Below, in pieces: positions 9,501 through 18,500 of a DNA stretch of 64,000 bases. Under the pieces are notes generated by a model. That model was not told where the DNA came from. It searched no databases and saw only the letters and a program-made list of their open reading frames with translations. Where the stretch lies: the NCBI GenBank assembly GCA_030147525.1, contig JASBVF010000002.1, positions 62,001-126,000 of the forward strand. The letters are read 5' to 3'. This DNA is from Bacteroidota bacterium (GTDB lineage Bacteria; Bacteroidota; Bacteroidia; Chitinophagales; Saprospiraceae). The position numbers were made by a program, and so were the translations under genes. Within the stretch, counting starts at the first letter, position 1. Each line of letters starts with the position of its first letter.

Positions 9501-10398
9501 AGGTACGCAGGATTTTGTAGCTGTTCTGGCATATTGGAATTTGCTGATCACTGTAAGTCACTGCCATGTTGCAATAGCCTGTGCCGTTCGGAATCGGCTG
9601 GCCGTTGATCGAAGGTGCGCCAGTGTTTGCGGGTGCGGTGTTAGGATTTACGCAATTGAGTACCGGCGCAGCGATACCGTCCCGGTTGGGTGGAAACTGG
9701 ACATTCGCCGTGGTGGGTTGCAGCAGCTGAATTTTTTGCGTGCAGGAGCTGGTGTAACCACCCGCATCGGTTGCAATCCAGGTGCGGTTGATGACGGCAG
9801 AAAATGGCGTGGCACAACCATTGTTGACCACATTATTGTAAAATGACAGGTTAAAAGTTGAGCAATCGGTCACTACCGGCACGCCGGTAGCCGAGGTATC
9901 GGTAGCAGCTGTGCAAGCAACGGTTACATCCGGCGGACAGGTAAGCTGGGGAGGCAGTTTGTCCTGCACGTAAATGTTCCCCCAACATTGGTTGCCGGTA
10001 GCCAAATGCTTCACCTTCACGGACAAAGTCTGCCCGATGTAGGCAGCAGTTACGACCGGGCTGGTCGGAATGGGCGCCCCCGACTGGTTCATCACGGTCA
10101 CCTCGAATGCCTGCGGGCCGTTGGGCGAGCAAGTAGCCGGATTGTTAGGGCTCGACAAAATCATGGCGTAAGTGATTTCACCTTCGCAGGTATTTGGCAG
10201 AGAGACGTTCACGAGGTTGTGGCACGCCATTGTGCAGTAGGGTTGAGCAGTTAGTTTTAACGTAAAAAAACACATTCCTGCCAGGAGGAAGGCTACGTGT
10301 AAAGTTTTGAAATTCAAAACATTGGACAAAACGGGCGCTTGAGTGTAAGTGTGAGTGTCAGCCCAGTTTTTGAAAAAGAGTGTAATCTTTTTTTTCAT
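6529..10398 (-). CDS. Giant HYR-repeat protein with dockerin-like, cohesin-like and T9SS domains (giant 1)
   Basis: 1289 residues. An unusually long signal region ends near residue 51 (FTLKLTAQPYC). It is followed by roughly five to six Cys-containing HYR-type repeats with the openings LPPQLTCPPDVTV, QPPTLTCPPDLTV, FPPTIQCPANKTI and TPPTFTCPSNMTV, separated by GTITRTWKAT-type segments. A beta-sandwich similar to CNA-B/carboxypeptidase-regulatory domains follows at ~885-925. A dockerin-like calcium segment is at ~925-1000, with DVNRSNSVTTSDLVDLQRA and Asp966 as its first ligand. A cohesin-like domain lies at ~1061-1190 (AGYQFTLIFDPGKMEFL ... GVLTTSWHD). The T9SS sorting domain starts at RPNPF (~1206). 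It is expected on the cell surface or outside the cell. The other three giants share the layout. Binding roles are inferred from domain types. Confidence 0.88.
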   Translation of the reverse strand: MKKKITLFFKNWADTHTYTQAPVLSNVLNFKTLHVAFLLAGMCFFTLKLTAQPYCTMACHNLVNVSLPNTCEGEITYAMILSSPNNPATCSPNGPQAFEVTVMNQSGAPIPTSPVVTAAYIGQTLSVKVKHLATGNQCWGNIYVQDKLPPQLTCPPDVTVACTAATDTSATGVPVVTDCSTFNLSFYNNVVNNGCATPFSAVINRTWIATDAGGYTSSCTQKIQLLQPTTANVQFPPNRDGIAAPVLNCVNPNTAPANTGAPSINGQPIPNGTGYCNMAVTYSDQQIPICQNSYKILRTWTVASWCTGTILNHVQIIAVKDMQPPTLTCPPDLTVGTTSSIFCKASVMLPQVGISDNCSTTFTTTMNTPAGLVNGNGGLIHNVNLGVYTITYNVTDACGNSSSCTSKLTVIDDDAPTVVCDQLTVVSLNNLGTATVHAQTFDDGSYDNCSPITLTVRRMQAGCGTQPVFGPTVKFCCADIGNDVMVEMKATDASGNANTCMVIVHVNNNFPPTIQCPANKTINCTDDPANLALTGQATGSAPCGTPNITYTDVNNLNMCDVGTITRTWKATVGSSSTTCNQTITMVDNTPVSVTFPPNYAVTGCVSIASLSPANLPAPYNAPVTNSDCELLATSHTDQVFVVSPPACFKIVRTWKVINWCTYVPGGTTGLWQGTQTIMVTDNTPPTFTCPSNMTVGVGQNCKATVTLPPLTNVQDCSQNVTVSVTSSFGSGYGPFLNVAPGNYTATYTASDGCNNTASCSITIQVKDDKKPTPYCKNGLIVELMGIDTDGDGIIDDGMIETWASDFNAGSFDNCPGTLKFSFSSDVNNTNAIFDCDDIGQNPIQMWVTDASGNQDFCQTFLVVQDNMGVCNGPLIASVGGAIANEQGFDVEAVTVTINDGISQPSITGSNGNFSFPGVPLNGDYTVTPKKDTNLLNGVTTYDIVLIRRHILGIEMLSSPYKMIAADVNRSNSVTTSDLVDLQRAVLIINDYFPNNESWRFVDEAFNFPNPANPFQTSFPEVYNINNFSGNMDSVKFLAVKIGDVNDSAVPNQFAEPGEDRSGEMLLLKTANRKVEPDKECRVDFTVENFNEIAGYQFTLIFDPGKMEFLRFEPGELTSLTEQNFGFRLLGEGVLTTSWHDFKSNTLPDGTVLFSLVFESKTNLELSQSLHISSGYTRAEAYHETGEMLGVHLEFLDETSTGQTALLSVQVRPNPFRESAVIGFYLPETREVTLSIFDATGRMVKTVRSNFKAGYNEFQLNAADLAGQGTYYYRLQTPVEASTGKLVLLR

Positions 10399-10893
10399 CG
10401 GATTACTGAATTTGTTAAAGAATCGGTTCGTGGATATAATTTGTTAACAGCGGTCGAACTTCTTTCTTTCAATAAAAACCAGCCCGGGAAACAGCTGTGT
10501 CAATAGCCTTCCCGATGAACGGAATTATTTCAAACTGACAAAAGCACGCACGGCGGACTTGCCAGCATCAACAGCCTTGAAGGGGAAAATTCAAATTTTC
10601 CAATAGTTGTGGGTAGCGAAAGACAGGTGTAGCCAACCGGTTATTTGGCATGGATCAGCCGTGAATATTACGTGGCTGCACCGTTGCCAAATGCCTAATT
10701 GACGGCCCTGGCTTAGGGTAGATGTAAGCGTCTGTAATCAACTCCGGTCAGGAGATGAGGAACTTTGGCTTGACTTGTAATTGTGGAAGAAAATGAAAAA
10801 GGCTTGACAGCCAGGAAAGCGAGTGTGTAAAAATCGGTTTTGGACTTTTCATGGTGATGTTCACTTAAGGATTACAAAATCGGTTTGGTTATG
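10399..10893 (-). promoter_or_regulatory. Long non-coding leader of giant 1
   Basis: About 495 bases between the candidate start site and the ATG, with no convincing gene. It contains a box at 10858-10884, read on the minus strand as CCGATTTTGTAATCC then TTAAGTGAACAT, that resembles boxes in the other giant leaders. It also has a hairpin with five T on the minus strand (10474-10520) and the motif TTCTTTAACAAATT shortly before the ATG. Confidence 0.5.
10474..10520 (-). terminator. Weak leader hairpin with T run upstream of giant 1
   Basis: On the minus strand CGGGAA and TTCCCG can pair, with GCT/AGC inside, followed after seven bases by TTTTT. It lies about 75-120 bases before the giant 1 start codon. 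It is weaker than the equivalents upstream of giant 2 and the 145-aa gene. Confidence 0.33.
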
Positions 10894-10899
10894 TCGAAC

Positions 10900-10928
10900 A
10901 AAGGTAAGCGAAGGCAGGAATTTTCAAA
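10900..10928 (-). promoter_or_regulatory. Candidate promoter of giant 1
   Basis: The minus strand reads TTTG (10925-10928), about 17 bases, then TACCTTTG (10900-10907), which fits TTTG-N17-23-TAnnTTTG of Bacteroidetes. It implies a ~495-base leader. Confidence 0.6.
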
Positions 10929-10952
10929 ACGTTTTCAAATTATTTTTAATAT

Positions 10953-10986
10953 AAAAATCCCCTGCCTGCTGTTTGCAGACAAGGGA
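10953..10986 (-). terminator. Terminator of giant 2
   Basis: The minus strand reads TCCCTTGTCTGC, a short loop and GCAGGCAGGGGA, followed by TTTTTA. It has two internal mismatches, lies 88 bases past the giant 2 stop and sits just upstream of the giant 1 promoter. Confidence 0.78.
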
Positions 10987-11073
10987 CAATACTTAAAACG
11001 GTACTTTTTTTCCGGGTGATTGAGTGTTTATGGGGCAAACCCGACACAAACACTCAAACCCGCAAACACATTT

Positions 11074-14000
11074 CTATTGCAACAGAATCATCTTCTTCGT
11101 TGCGGTGTGGTCCTGCGCTTCCAACCGATAGAACAGCACGCCGCCCGAAGGCAGATCGCTCCGCTCAACCGTCACCTGGTTGTATCCTTCGCTAAAGTGC
11201 TGGTCGTAAGATTTCAGCACCTGTCCCGAAAGATCGTAGATGGTCAGTTTTGCCCACCCCGCTTCCGGTAAAGAGAAGCGGATGTGGGTCGCCTTTTTGA
11301 ATGGGTTAGGCTGGTTTTGGTACAGTTGAAAAGCAGTCCTTGTAGTCATCTCATTGTAGTTTGTGTATTCTAAGTTCAGGTTCAGGTCATTTTCTGCGCC
11401 GTCGTAAGCGAGCGCTTCCGTCATTCTGGAGTTCATTGCAAGCAGGTCATTCAAACGGCCTGTGCGGTTTGCTTTGAAAAGCAGGCTGAAAAGGGCGTCT
11501 TCTTTCGTCACGAACACAGGTTTGGTATCAAACCATGCCGCCGTGACGATACCGTCGGCAGGATTGGAAATCCCGAAGGACTGCTCCCCTGCCCTGGCCA
11601 AGACGCCCTCCTCGAGGCCTCGAAATTCCAGATCGTCAGTTTCAAATTCTAGCGTAAATTGTATTGCAATTAAATTTTGGTTGTCTTTTACCCGGAAAGG
11701 AATGATGAACTCCTCCCCTGCCTGTACCTCCCGATCTTCGAGCAGCAATGTCACTGCTTCTCCTCCGCTACGGTCGTCCGGACTGCTGCCGTTGAAGTTT
11801 ACACTGGCGCTGCAATTCAAATCGCCAATTTTCACGCCAATAAAATTCGCATCGAGTACATCCTGGCTGATATTGGCCACATCCACCACCTCCGGGAAAG
11901 CCGGCGAAAACGGATTAGACGGATTTGGGAACACGTAATCCTTTTTCACAAAGCGCCAGGAGGTGTTGTTTTGGAACTTGTCATTGATGTGGAGGATCAG
12001 TTTGCGAAGCTCCACAATGTCAAACGTTGTGACCATGCCGCTCCGGTTAACGTCGGCAGCAATGATTTTATACGGTGAAGTCAGCGGTGAAATACCCAAC
12101 ACATGCCGGCTCATCAGCACGAGATCGAAGGAGGTCACTCCGTTGAGGTAATCGTTGTCTTTTTCCGGTGAAATGGTGTAGGTGCCGCCATTCTGCAGCC
12201 CTCCAAGTTGGTAGGTTCCGTTAAGGTCCGTACCGGTAGCCATACCAGTGCTCACGGCATGAATGCTGACGCCGGGCAAAGATCCGCCGGTTTCGGTCTG
12301 TATTTCACCCGCCACCACAACCAGCGTATCATCCACCACCGGCGGACACAGCACCATGTTATCCTGAATAATAATATTGGTGATGCAGTAGTCACTGTTG
12401 CCTGCAAGGTCTGTCACCCAGAGCTCCACCAGGAAGTTTCCGATAAAATCACAGTCCAGGGTCAGGGCTGTCGCCGTTGGCGGCTGGGCCTGCCCGACGA
12501 AGCCGATGTTGTATTTCAGTTGTGATTTTGGCGTGCAGTTATCGAAGCTGTTGAAATTAAGCTGCGTCGCATTGATTGTCGCCATGATCTGGCCGCCCAT
12601 TTCCTGCAATTCAGCGACAATACCGGTGTTGCAGTACGGTGTCGGTTTAACCAGGTCGGTCACGGTGATTTTAGTTGAGCATGTGGACTTATTGCCACAG
12701 CCGTCTTTCACCGTAAAAGTGACGGTATTGATTCCCTGCGGGTAATTTCCGCTGGCGTTAGCGCCGTTGTAAGGGGAAGTATTGGTAAAAGTCAGATTTG
12801 TGCTGCAATCAGTCGCTGTTACGGACGGCAGGTTTACAAAAGCAACTCCGCAATCAGCACCCACACTCACCACCGTATCGGCCGGACAGGAAGTAATAAC
12901 CGGCGGCAGGTTGTCCATGATGGCGATTATCTGTTGATGAGTCCATCTTCCAACGGATGGGTTCGCCGGATTGTACTGGCACCAGTCTATGATTGTCCAG
13001 GTCCTTACAATTTTATAGCAGGCAGGATACGAGATATAAAACAACTGATCAGAATAGCTTGTCGCAAGCATAGCGCAGTTCGTCGCTGGCACCACCGGCA
13101 CGCTGTAATTCACCGGCGAAGTAGGTAAATCTTCCGGATCGAAATTATCCGCCGTCATGCAGACGTTGAAAACCGTGTAGTCAGGTGGCCACTGAATCGT
13201 CGAACCATTGTACGGATTGCTGTTCACCACTGTAATCGTCTGGGTACAAGACATGGAATTGCCACTTTGGTCTGTTGCGGTGAACGTTCTCGTGATCGTT
13301 CCTTCACCGCAGTTGCCAATGTTGATCTCCGAAACTTCCTCCGTGGTCGGTTCGCAGTTTTCAATCACTGTTGGCATTCCAAAAATCGACAGGTCGGAGT
13401 AATCATCCGTACATTCAATGGTTTGAGGCGCCGGGCAGATGATGATGGGTGGCAGTTTGTCCTGCACGATCACGAAATTCATGCAATCGGTAAACGAGGC
13501 GGGATTGACCAGCTCGCTCACCCGTAGCACGACCATGACGGTATCGCCCACATCGTCGCAGTTGAATGAAACGGACGAGGCAAAGTTGACACCGTCCCTG
13601 CTCGCAGTGAATACCAACGGGCTACAGTTGTCCGTACTTCCATCGTCAAAAACTGATGCAGGTAAAACGGCCACTCCTGTATTCGGTAGTCCCACCACCT
13701 TAAATTCGTCACAAATCGCAGTTGGCGTTTCAGTATCCGCTACGATCAGTACCGTGGTGCAGGTTGAGGCATTGAAACAACTATCCGTTGCTGTGTAAAC
13801 CAGCGAATGTGTCCCTTTCGGAATATTCTGAAGACCGGCAAAGCCCGTTATTTCAGATGAAACAAAGTACGGGCTGCAATTATCCGTCACTGTCGGAGCA
13901 GGCGGTGTAATGTCAGCGTTGCAAAAGCCATCATCCGTCGAAACAGTCAGCGTATCCAGACAGGTGATGACCGGAGGCGTTGTATCCTCGAATTTTATTT

Positions 14001-14895
14001 GTTGAATGCCCTGCTTCACCTCGCTCAGCACGCAGTTGTTGCTGACCGTCCATTCCCGCAGAATCAACAGATTACCGCCGCAAGTAGTCAGTGTGTCATC
14101 TTCCCAAACAACCGTAAAGTTACAGAAGCCGCCCGATTGAAGCGGATTGCCGTCAAGCGTTGGAAAGCCGGTCACTGACGGGTCAGCCGACGGAGACGCA
14201 CAGTCAATGATGGTCATGCCGGGAATGGTAACCATGGAAGTGTCCGGTTTCAAAATATGAATCACCTGGTCGCAGGTTGCGGTATTGCCGCCGGCATCCG
14301 TTACGGTCCAGGTTCGGGTTATCATGTTGATGAACATAGGATCGGCACAGTTCTGCGCAGGAGAATCTACGTAGCTTGTATCAGGGTTACCATCGCAGTT
14401 ATCATTGAACTCGATGGGCGCCAGGTCAGCAGGGTCAAGCGAAGCATTGCAGGCCACGGTGTCGTTGGGACATTCCGTGATGGAAGGCGGCTGCTTGTCT
14501 TCGACCAAGTAGAAAGAGCTGCAACTGTTGCCTGTTGTGATATTTTTTACTTCAATTTCAATAATCGTATTCAAGTGAGGGAAAACGGGAATATCGACAA
14601 TATCGACATCAAAGGCGATGGTATCGCCCAGCAAGGTCCTGGCAATCAGCCAGAAAGAATCGGTACAGCCGCCCGAGTTCGTAACGAATGTATCCACCAC
14701 TACGGTAGCGATACAATCCTGTCCGGGAGAAATATTGCCGGGACTTTGAGGAGAGCCGTTGGGGCAGGCCAGTGTACAATTTTGAGCTGACAGGTTTGAA
14801 AAAAGCAGGCATACAAACACGCAGCTCAACACGATCGAGGCAATCCTTCCGGGAGCCGCCCCGATACTTCGTGGGTGAAAAATGTTCTGTTTCAT
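11074..14895 (-). CDS. Giant HYR-repeat protein with dockerin-like, cohesin-like and T9SS domains (giant 2)
   Basis: 1273 residues with a signal peptide (VLSCVFVCLLFSNLSAQ, end near 38). HYR-type repeats follow with openings such as QPPSITECPNDTVAC, TPPVITCLDTLTV, LPPIIICPAPQTIEC and LPPVITSCPADTVV, alternating with DGGNTATCDQ-type segments. A CNA-B-like domain with GVSIHAVSTG leads into a dockerin-like segment (LNGVTSFDLVLMSRHVLG, then ADVNRSGMVTTFDIVELRK with Asp947). A cohesin-like domain follows from ~1045 (IAIQFTLEFETDDLEFR ... GIVTAAWFDT), then a T9SS domain from QPNPFKKATH (~1188). It is closer to giant 1 in length and make-up than to giants 3 and 4. It has its own promoter region, leader and terminator. 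An extracellular structural or adhesive role is likely. Confidence 0.88.
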   Translation of the reverse strand: MKQNIFHPRSIGAAPGRIASIVLSCVFVCLLFSNLSAQNCTLACPNGSPQSPGNISPGQDCIATVVVDTFVTNSGGCTDSFWLIARTLLGDTIAFDVDIVDIPVFPHLNTIIEIEVKNITTGNSCSSFYLVEDKQPPSITECPNDTVACNASLDPADLAPIEFNDNCDGNPDTSYVDSPAQNCADPMFINMITRTWTVTDAGGNTATCDQVIHILKPDTSMVTIPGMTIIDCASPSADPSVTGFPTLDGNPLQSGGFCNFTVVWEDDTLTTCGGNLLILREWTVSNNCVLSEVKQGIQQIKFEDTTPPVITCLDTLTVSTDDGFCNADITPPAPTVTDNCSPYFVSSEITGFAGLQNIPKGTHSLVYTATDSCFNASTCTTVLIVADTETPTAICDEFKVVGLPNTGVAVLPASVFDDGSTDNCSPLVFTASRDGVNFASSVSFNCDDVGDTVMVVLRVSELVNPASFTDCMNFVIVQDKLPPIIICPAPQTIECTDDYSDLSIFGMPTVIENCEPTTEEVSEINIGNCGEGTITRTFTATDQSGNSMSCTQTITVVNSNPYNGSTIQWPPDYTVFNVCMTADNFDPEDLPTSPVNYSVPVVPATNCAMLATSYSDQLFYISYPACYKIVRTWTIIDWCQYNPANPSVGRWTHQQIIAIMDNLPPVITSCPADTVVSVGADCGVAFVNLPSVTATDCSTNLTFTNTSPYNGANASGNYPQGINTVTFTVKDGCGNKSTCSTKITVTDLVKPTPYCNTGIVAELQEMGGQIMATINATQLNFNSFDNCTPKSQLKYNIGFVGQAQPPTATALTLDCDFIGNFLVELWVTDLAGNSDYCITNIIIQDNMVLCPPVVDDTLVVVAGEIQTETGGSLPGVSIHAVSTGMATGTDLNGTYQLGGLQNGGTYTISPEKDNDYLNGVTSFDLVLMSRHVLGISPLTSPYKIIAADVNRSGMVTTFDIVELRKLILHINDKFQNNTSWRFVKKDYVFPNPSNPFSPAFPEVVDVANISQDVLDANFIGVKIGDLNCSASVNFNGSSPDDRSGGEAVTLLLEDREVQAGEEFIIPFRVKDNQNLIAIQFTLEFETDDLEFRGLEEGVLARAGEQSFGISNPADGIVTAAWFDTKPVFVTKEDALFSLLFKANRTGRLNDLLAMNSRMTEALAYDGAENDLNLNLEYTNYNEMTTRTAFQLYQNQPNPFKKATHIRFSLPEAGWAKLTIYDLSGQVLKSYDQHFSEGYNQVTVERSDLPSGGVLFYRLEAQDHTATKKMILLQ

Positions 14896-14929
14896 TGTGA
14901 CTAAAATTTGTTAATAGATCTGGATTATT

Positions 14930-14977
14930 AAAAAAACCATGACAGCAGACGACAGGAAATACCTGTCCGCCTCATGG
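14930..14977 (-). terminator. Terminator-like hairpin in the leader of giant 2 (attenuator candidate)
   Basis: On the minus strand CCATGA pairs with TCATGG around an inner GACAGG/CCTGTC helix, followed at once by seven T. It ends only ~35 bases before the giant 2 start codon. No gene ends here, so it would stop transcription before giant 2 unless read through. Confidence 0.65.
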
Positions 14978-14999
14978 CACGCAAAGCCATAAGTCAGTT

Positions 15000-15028
15000 G
15001 CCAAGTCATTGTTTTTCAATGACTTGGC
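15000..15028. repeat. Perfect 12-bp hairpin in the giant 2 leader
   Basis: GCCAAGTCATTG, a TTTTT loop, then CAATGACTTGGC. The right arm (15020-15031, TGACTTGGCTTT) can also pair with 14983-14996 (AAAGCCATAAGTCA) with a two-base bulge, so two alternative folds are possible. Confidence 0.6.
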
Positions 15029-15400
15029 TTTATCAAAACAGAACTACTTAAGAGGATTCGGTTCCGTGGCAGACGAAAAATGCCTCAGGAGTCTGACAGA
15101 ACCAGAGTGGAGAAAATCGGTAGCTTTCTCAAAGTCCGAATAGTGCTCCTAACGATTGTGTAGTAGTCTCTAAAGTAGTCAGTGCTACAGCCTAATTTGT
15201 GGTTGTGTAAAGCTTTGGATGTGAAAACCTAACTGAAGAATGTAAGATGTGCTTGTTTCGGAGAAGCCTTTGAAGAAGTTGTTTCAGGAATAATGCATTC
15301 AATATTTTTATAATACAAAAAATCGTGCCTAAAATGAAACGTGGGAGAAGCAGACCTGAAAGATTAGCTAATCACTGCCAGTTTTACTCATCTTTTTTAT

Positions 15401-15438
15401 AAAAAAAGCCCTCCTCCTGCACGAAGCGGAGAAAGGCC
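15401..15438 (-). terminator. Terminator of giant 3
   Basis: On the minus strand GCCTTTCTCC pairs with GGAGGAGGGC (with two G-U pairs) around a 10-base loop, followed by seven T. The same element, slightly changed, follows giant 4 at 23666-23703. Confidence 0.88.
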
Positions 15439-15570
15439 ATCCCAAAAACCGATTTAAGTTTAAATCTCTTAATTCGGCTTCCGGTCTATTTTTTATCACT
15501 TGTCAGTCTTGCAACCAGCAGCTTGCAATTCTGAAATTGCTAACTGCTGGTTACTGACTGACTGTTGGTT

Positions 15571-18500
15571 TTAATCAACCAAAATCATCTTGCGAGTTGC
15601 TGAATCAGTGTCTGTATCCAGGCGGTAGTACATCACACCCGTTGCGCCCAGCTCACCACGCTTCAGAGAAACCTGGTTGTAACCTTTAACGGCGTCAACT
15701 TTGATGACTTTCACTACTTTTCCTTGTACGTCGCTGATGGTCAGCTTTGCTGAAGTTGCTTCGGGCAGGTAGAATCCAATGTTGGTTTCGGTTGCGAATG
15801 GGTTCGGTGTATTTTGGTACAGCTCGAATCCGCCTGCTGCCAACTGGTTGTTGAAGGACATCGCAACGTTCATCAACTCAGCATTGGCATTGTAAGCTTC
15901 TGCTACCGTGTAACGGCTGTTGATATTGATCAGGTTGCTCATGCGGCCGCTGCGGAGTGCCTTGAACGTCAGACCGAATACGACTTCGTCTTTCGCCAAT
16001 TGCTTCGCTTCGTCAGCGTTCCAGCTTGTCGTCAGGACGCCTTCTTTTGCCATTGTCATACCGAAATTGGATACATCGGCCAGGCCAGGTACAACTTCTA
16101 CTAACTCAAGCGCTTGCTTGTCAAAGTTCAAAGTGAACTGGTAACCACTTACGTTGAAATCAGTCGCTTTGAAATTAACCGTGTAAGTATTTCCTGCTTC
16201 AACTGTTACGTCGTCAGCATTCAACACCAGATCACCTACCATGGTACGGTCATCCGGGTTGTCAGTCAGGTTCACTGCTGCGCTACCGTTTACGTCACCG
16301 ATTTTCACAGCAACGAAATCGTTAGCCAATGAGTTGACCGATACGTTGTTCAGGTTAATTACCTCTGGGAATTGCGTTGCAAACGGATTAGCCGGGTTGG
16401 CAAATACGTGGCTCTTCTTCACAAATCTCCAGGAAGTATTGTTCGGGAAGTTCGTGTTGATGAACAGGATCAGTTTGCGGATTTCAACAAGGTCAAATGT
16501 GGTAACACTGTTTGACCTGTTAGCATCAGCTGCAATGATCTTGTACGGAGAATCCAACAACTGCACACCAAGGATGTGCTTGCTGATCAATACCAGGTCG
16601 AATGTAGACACGCCGTTCAGCGGATTAACATCGAGTACCGGCGTGATCGTGAAGTCATTTCCAGAAGGTACGTTCACGTTGTAAGCACCGTTGGCGTTAG
16701 TGGTCGTATTGTTACCAAAGCCGCCAGGACTGTTGAGGTTGATGCTCACACCCTGTACACCCTGGTTAGCTGCGGTAGCAACTTTACCAGCGATTTGAGG
16801 ATCATCGTTGCAAGCACCCATGTTATCCTGGATGATAATGAAGGTCTCGCAGAAATCCTGGTTACCGGCGAGGTCAGTTACCCAAATCTGAACCGGCTGC
16901 TGGCCGAGATCATCACAAGTGTAAGTTTTGCTGGTGTTGTTGACGTTCGAGGAGAACGACAACTTCAGCTGGCTCTGTGACGTACAATTGTCGAAGCTAC
17001 CTGCATTGAAGTCTGATGCCCAGATCTGGATCATACCCGTTTGCATGATTTCGATCACAAGTCCGTTCTTGCAGTAAGGCGTTGGCTTCTTGCAATCTTT
17101 CACTGTTACAGTAGTGTTGCAATCTTTCTGGTTGTTACAGTTATCGATTGCTTTGTAGCGTACTTCGTAAGTGCCGGGAGCAACGTTAACATATGGGCCG
17201 AAGCCATTCAACCAAACTCCACCAATTTTGATCTGAGCAGTAACCGTAACGTTCTGGCTGCAATCTGTGATCTGTGGCGTAGGCAACAGAATTGTTCCTC
17301 CGCAAGAATTGTCAACGATGCATACATCAGGAATTTGGCAGCCGTTGGTGAATACAGGATCAACTGTATCGTTCACTTTGATTACCTGCTGGTAAGTGAT
17401 GTAGCCATCCCATGGGTCAGTATCAGGATCAGTGTCAGGATCAGTTGACTGGGTAGCTTGTGCTGCACCAGGCTTAGACTTAGGAGACACTCTCCAGCTG
17501 TCACGGAATGTACGGGTATCACAGTCGCCATCGCCATCGAAGTCACATGGTTCAGTTGGGAATGCCAACTGGAATGCACGCTCAGATGATTCAACAACTT
17601 CCTGATCGATGTGAGTACCAACAACACACCAGTTAATGAGTGTCCAGGTACGCAGGATCTTGTAGCAAGCATCAGGAACTACTGTGAATACTTCATCTTT
17701 GAAAGATACACCTACGAGTTCGCAAGTTTCACCAAAGATTTTAGGCTCACCGAAGTTCGGAACGTTAGTTCCACAGTTCACAGTAATATCAGCTGGGAAT
17801 TCAACAACCCAGTCAGAAACGTGGTCAACAAAGATGGTCTGGTTACATGGCTGAGTGCCGCTGTTACCGGCGCCGTCCTTGGCAGTCCAGGTACGAGTGA
17901 TAGTACCCTCGAGGCACTGATCGAGATTGATATTCGTGTTGCAGGTAATGTCTACCTGGCAGTTGTCGTAGAATGAAGGCTCACCGAAACCGGCAGCAGT
18001 CAATGCAGCACACTGCTGAGCACCTGTCAGACCCTGAAGTTGAGTCTCGAAGTTGTTAGCATAGTTGTCGCAAGTGATACGGGTGTTAGGTGGGCAGCTC
18101 ACAAGGATCGGAGGCAACTTGTCAGTTACCTGTACAGTCACCATGCAAGTGTTGTAGTTGAACGGATAGTTAGCAGTTGCAGAAAGCAACAGACCAGGCG
18201 TACCGTCGCAACCCAATGCTGGCTGGTTGATAGAAGTAAAGAATGGAGCAGGATCGCTATCCAGGACCAGTACGATTACTGTCTCGTTTCCAATATCAGA
18301 GCAGCAGAAATCACGTGATGGGTAGTAGCAACGGTTGAAGATGTTCGGGCTGAAAGAGTCGTCCATCTTCGCAATCAGGAAGTATACCGGAGCACAGTTG
18401 TCGTAGCTACCATCGTCCAGGTTGTGAGCGAAAAGCGTAGAGCAGCTTCCGCCGGTTCCTACGCTGTTATTGGTAACAGAAACTTCAGTGATTTCATCAC

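Larger units (their letters stand above)
14896..15400 (-). promoter_or_regulatory. Non-coding leader/promoter region of giant 2
   Basis: This 505-base stretch between giant 2 and the giant 3 terminator holds no convincing gene. It includes a terminator-like hairpin (14930-14977), a perfect 12-bp hairpin (15000-15028) and a box at 15043-15061 (minus strand CCGAATCCTCTTAAGTAG) that resembles the giant 1 leader box. No full TAnnTTTG was found; the nearest candidate is ATTTTTTG near 15316. Confidence 0.45.

Noticed and set aside
8494-14790. Several 100-200 codon open frames on the plus strand opposite giants 1 and 2
   Set aside because: They mirror the repeat-rich coding strand, have no start signals, signal peptides or known motifs, and occur at the same phase against all giants. 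They are shadows of biased codon use.
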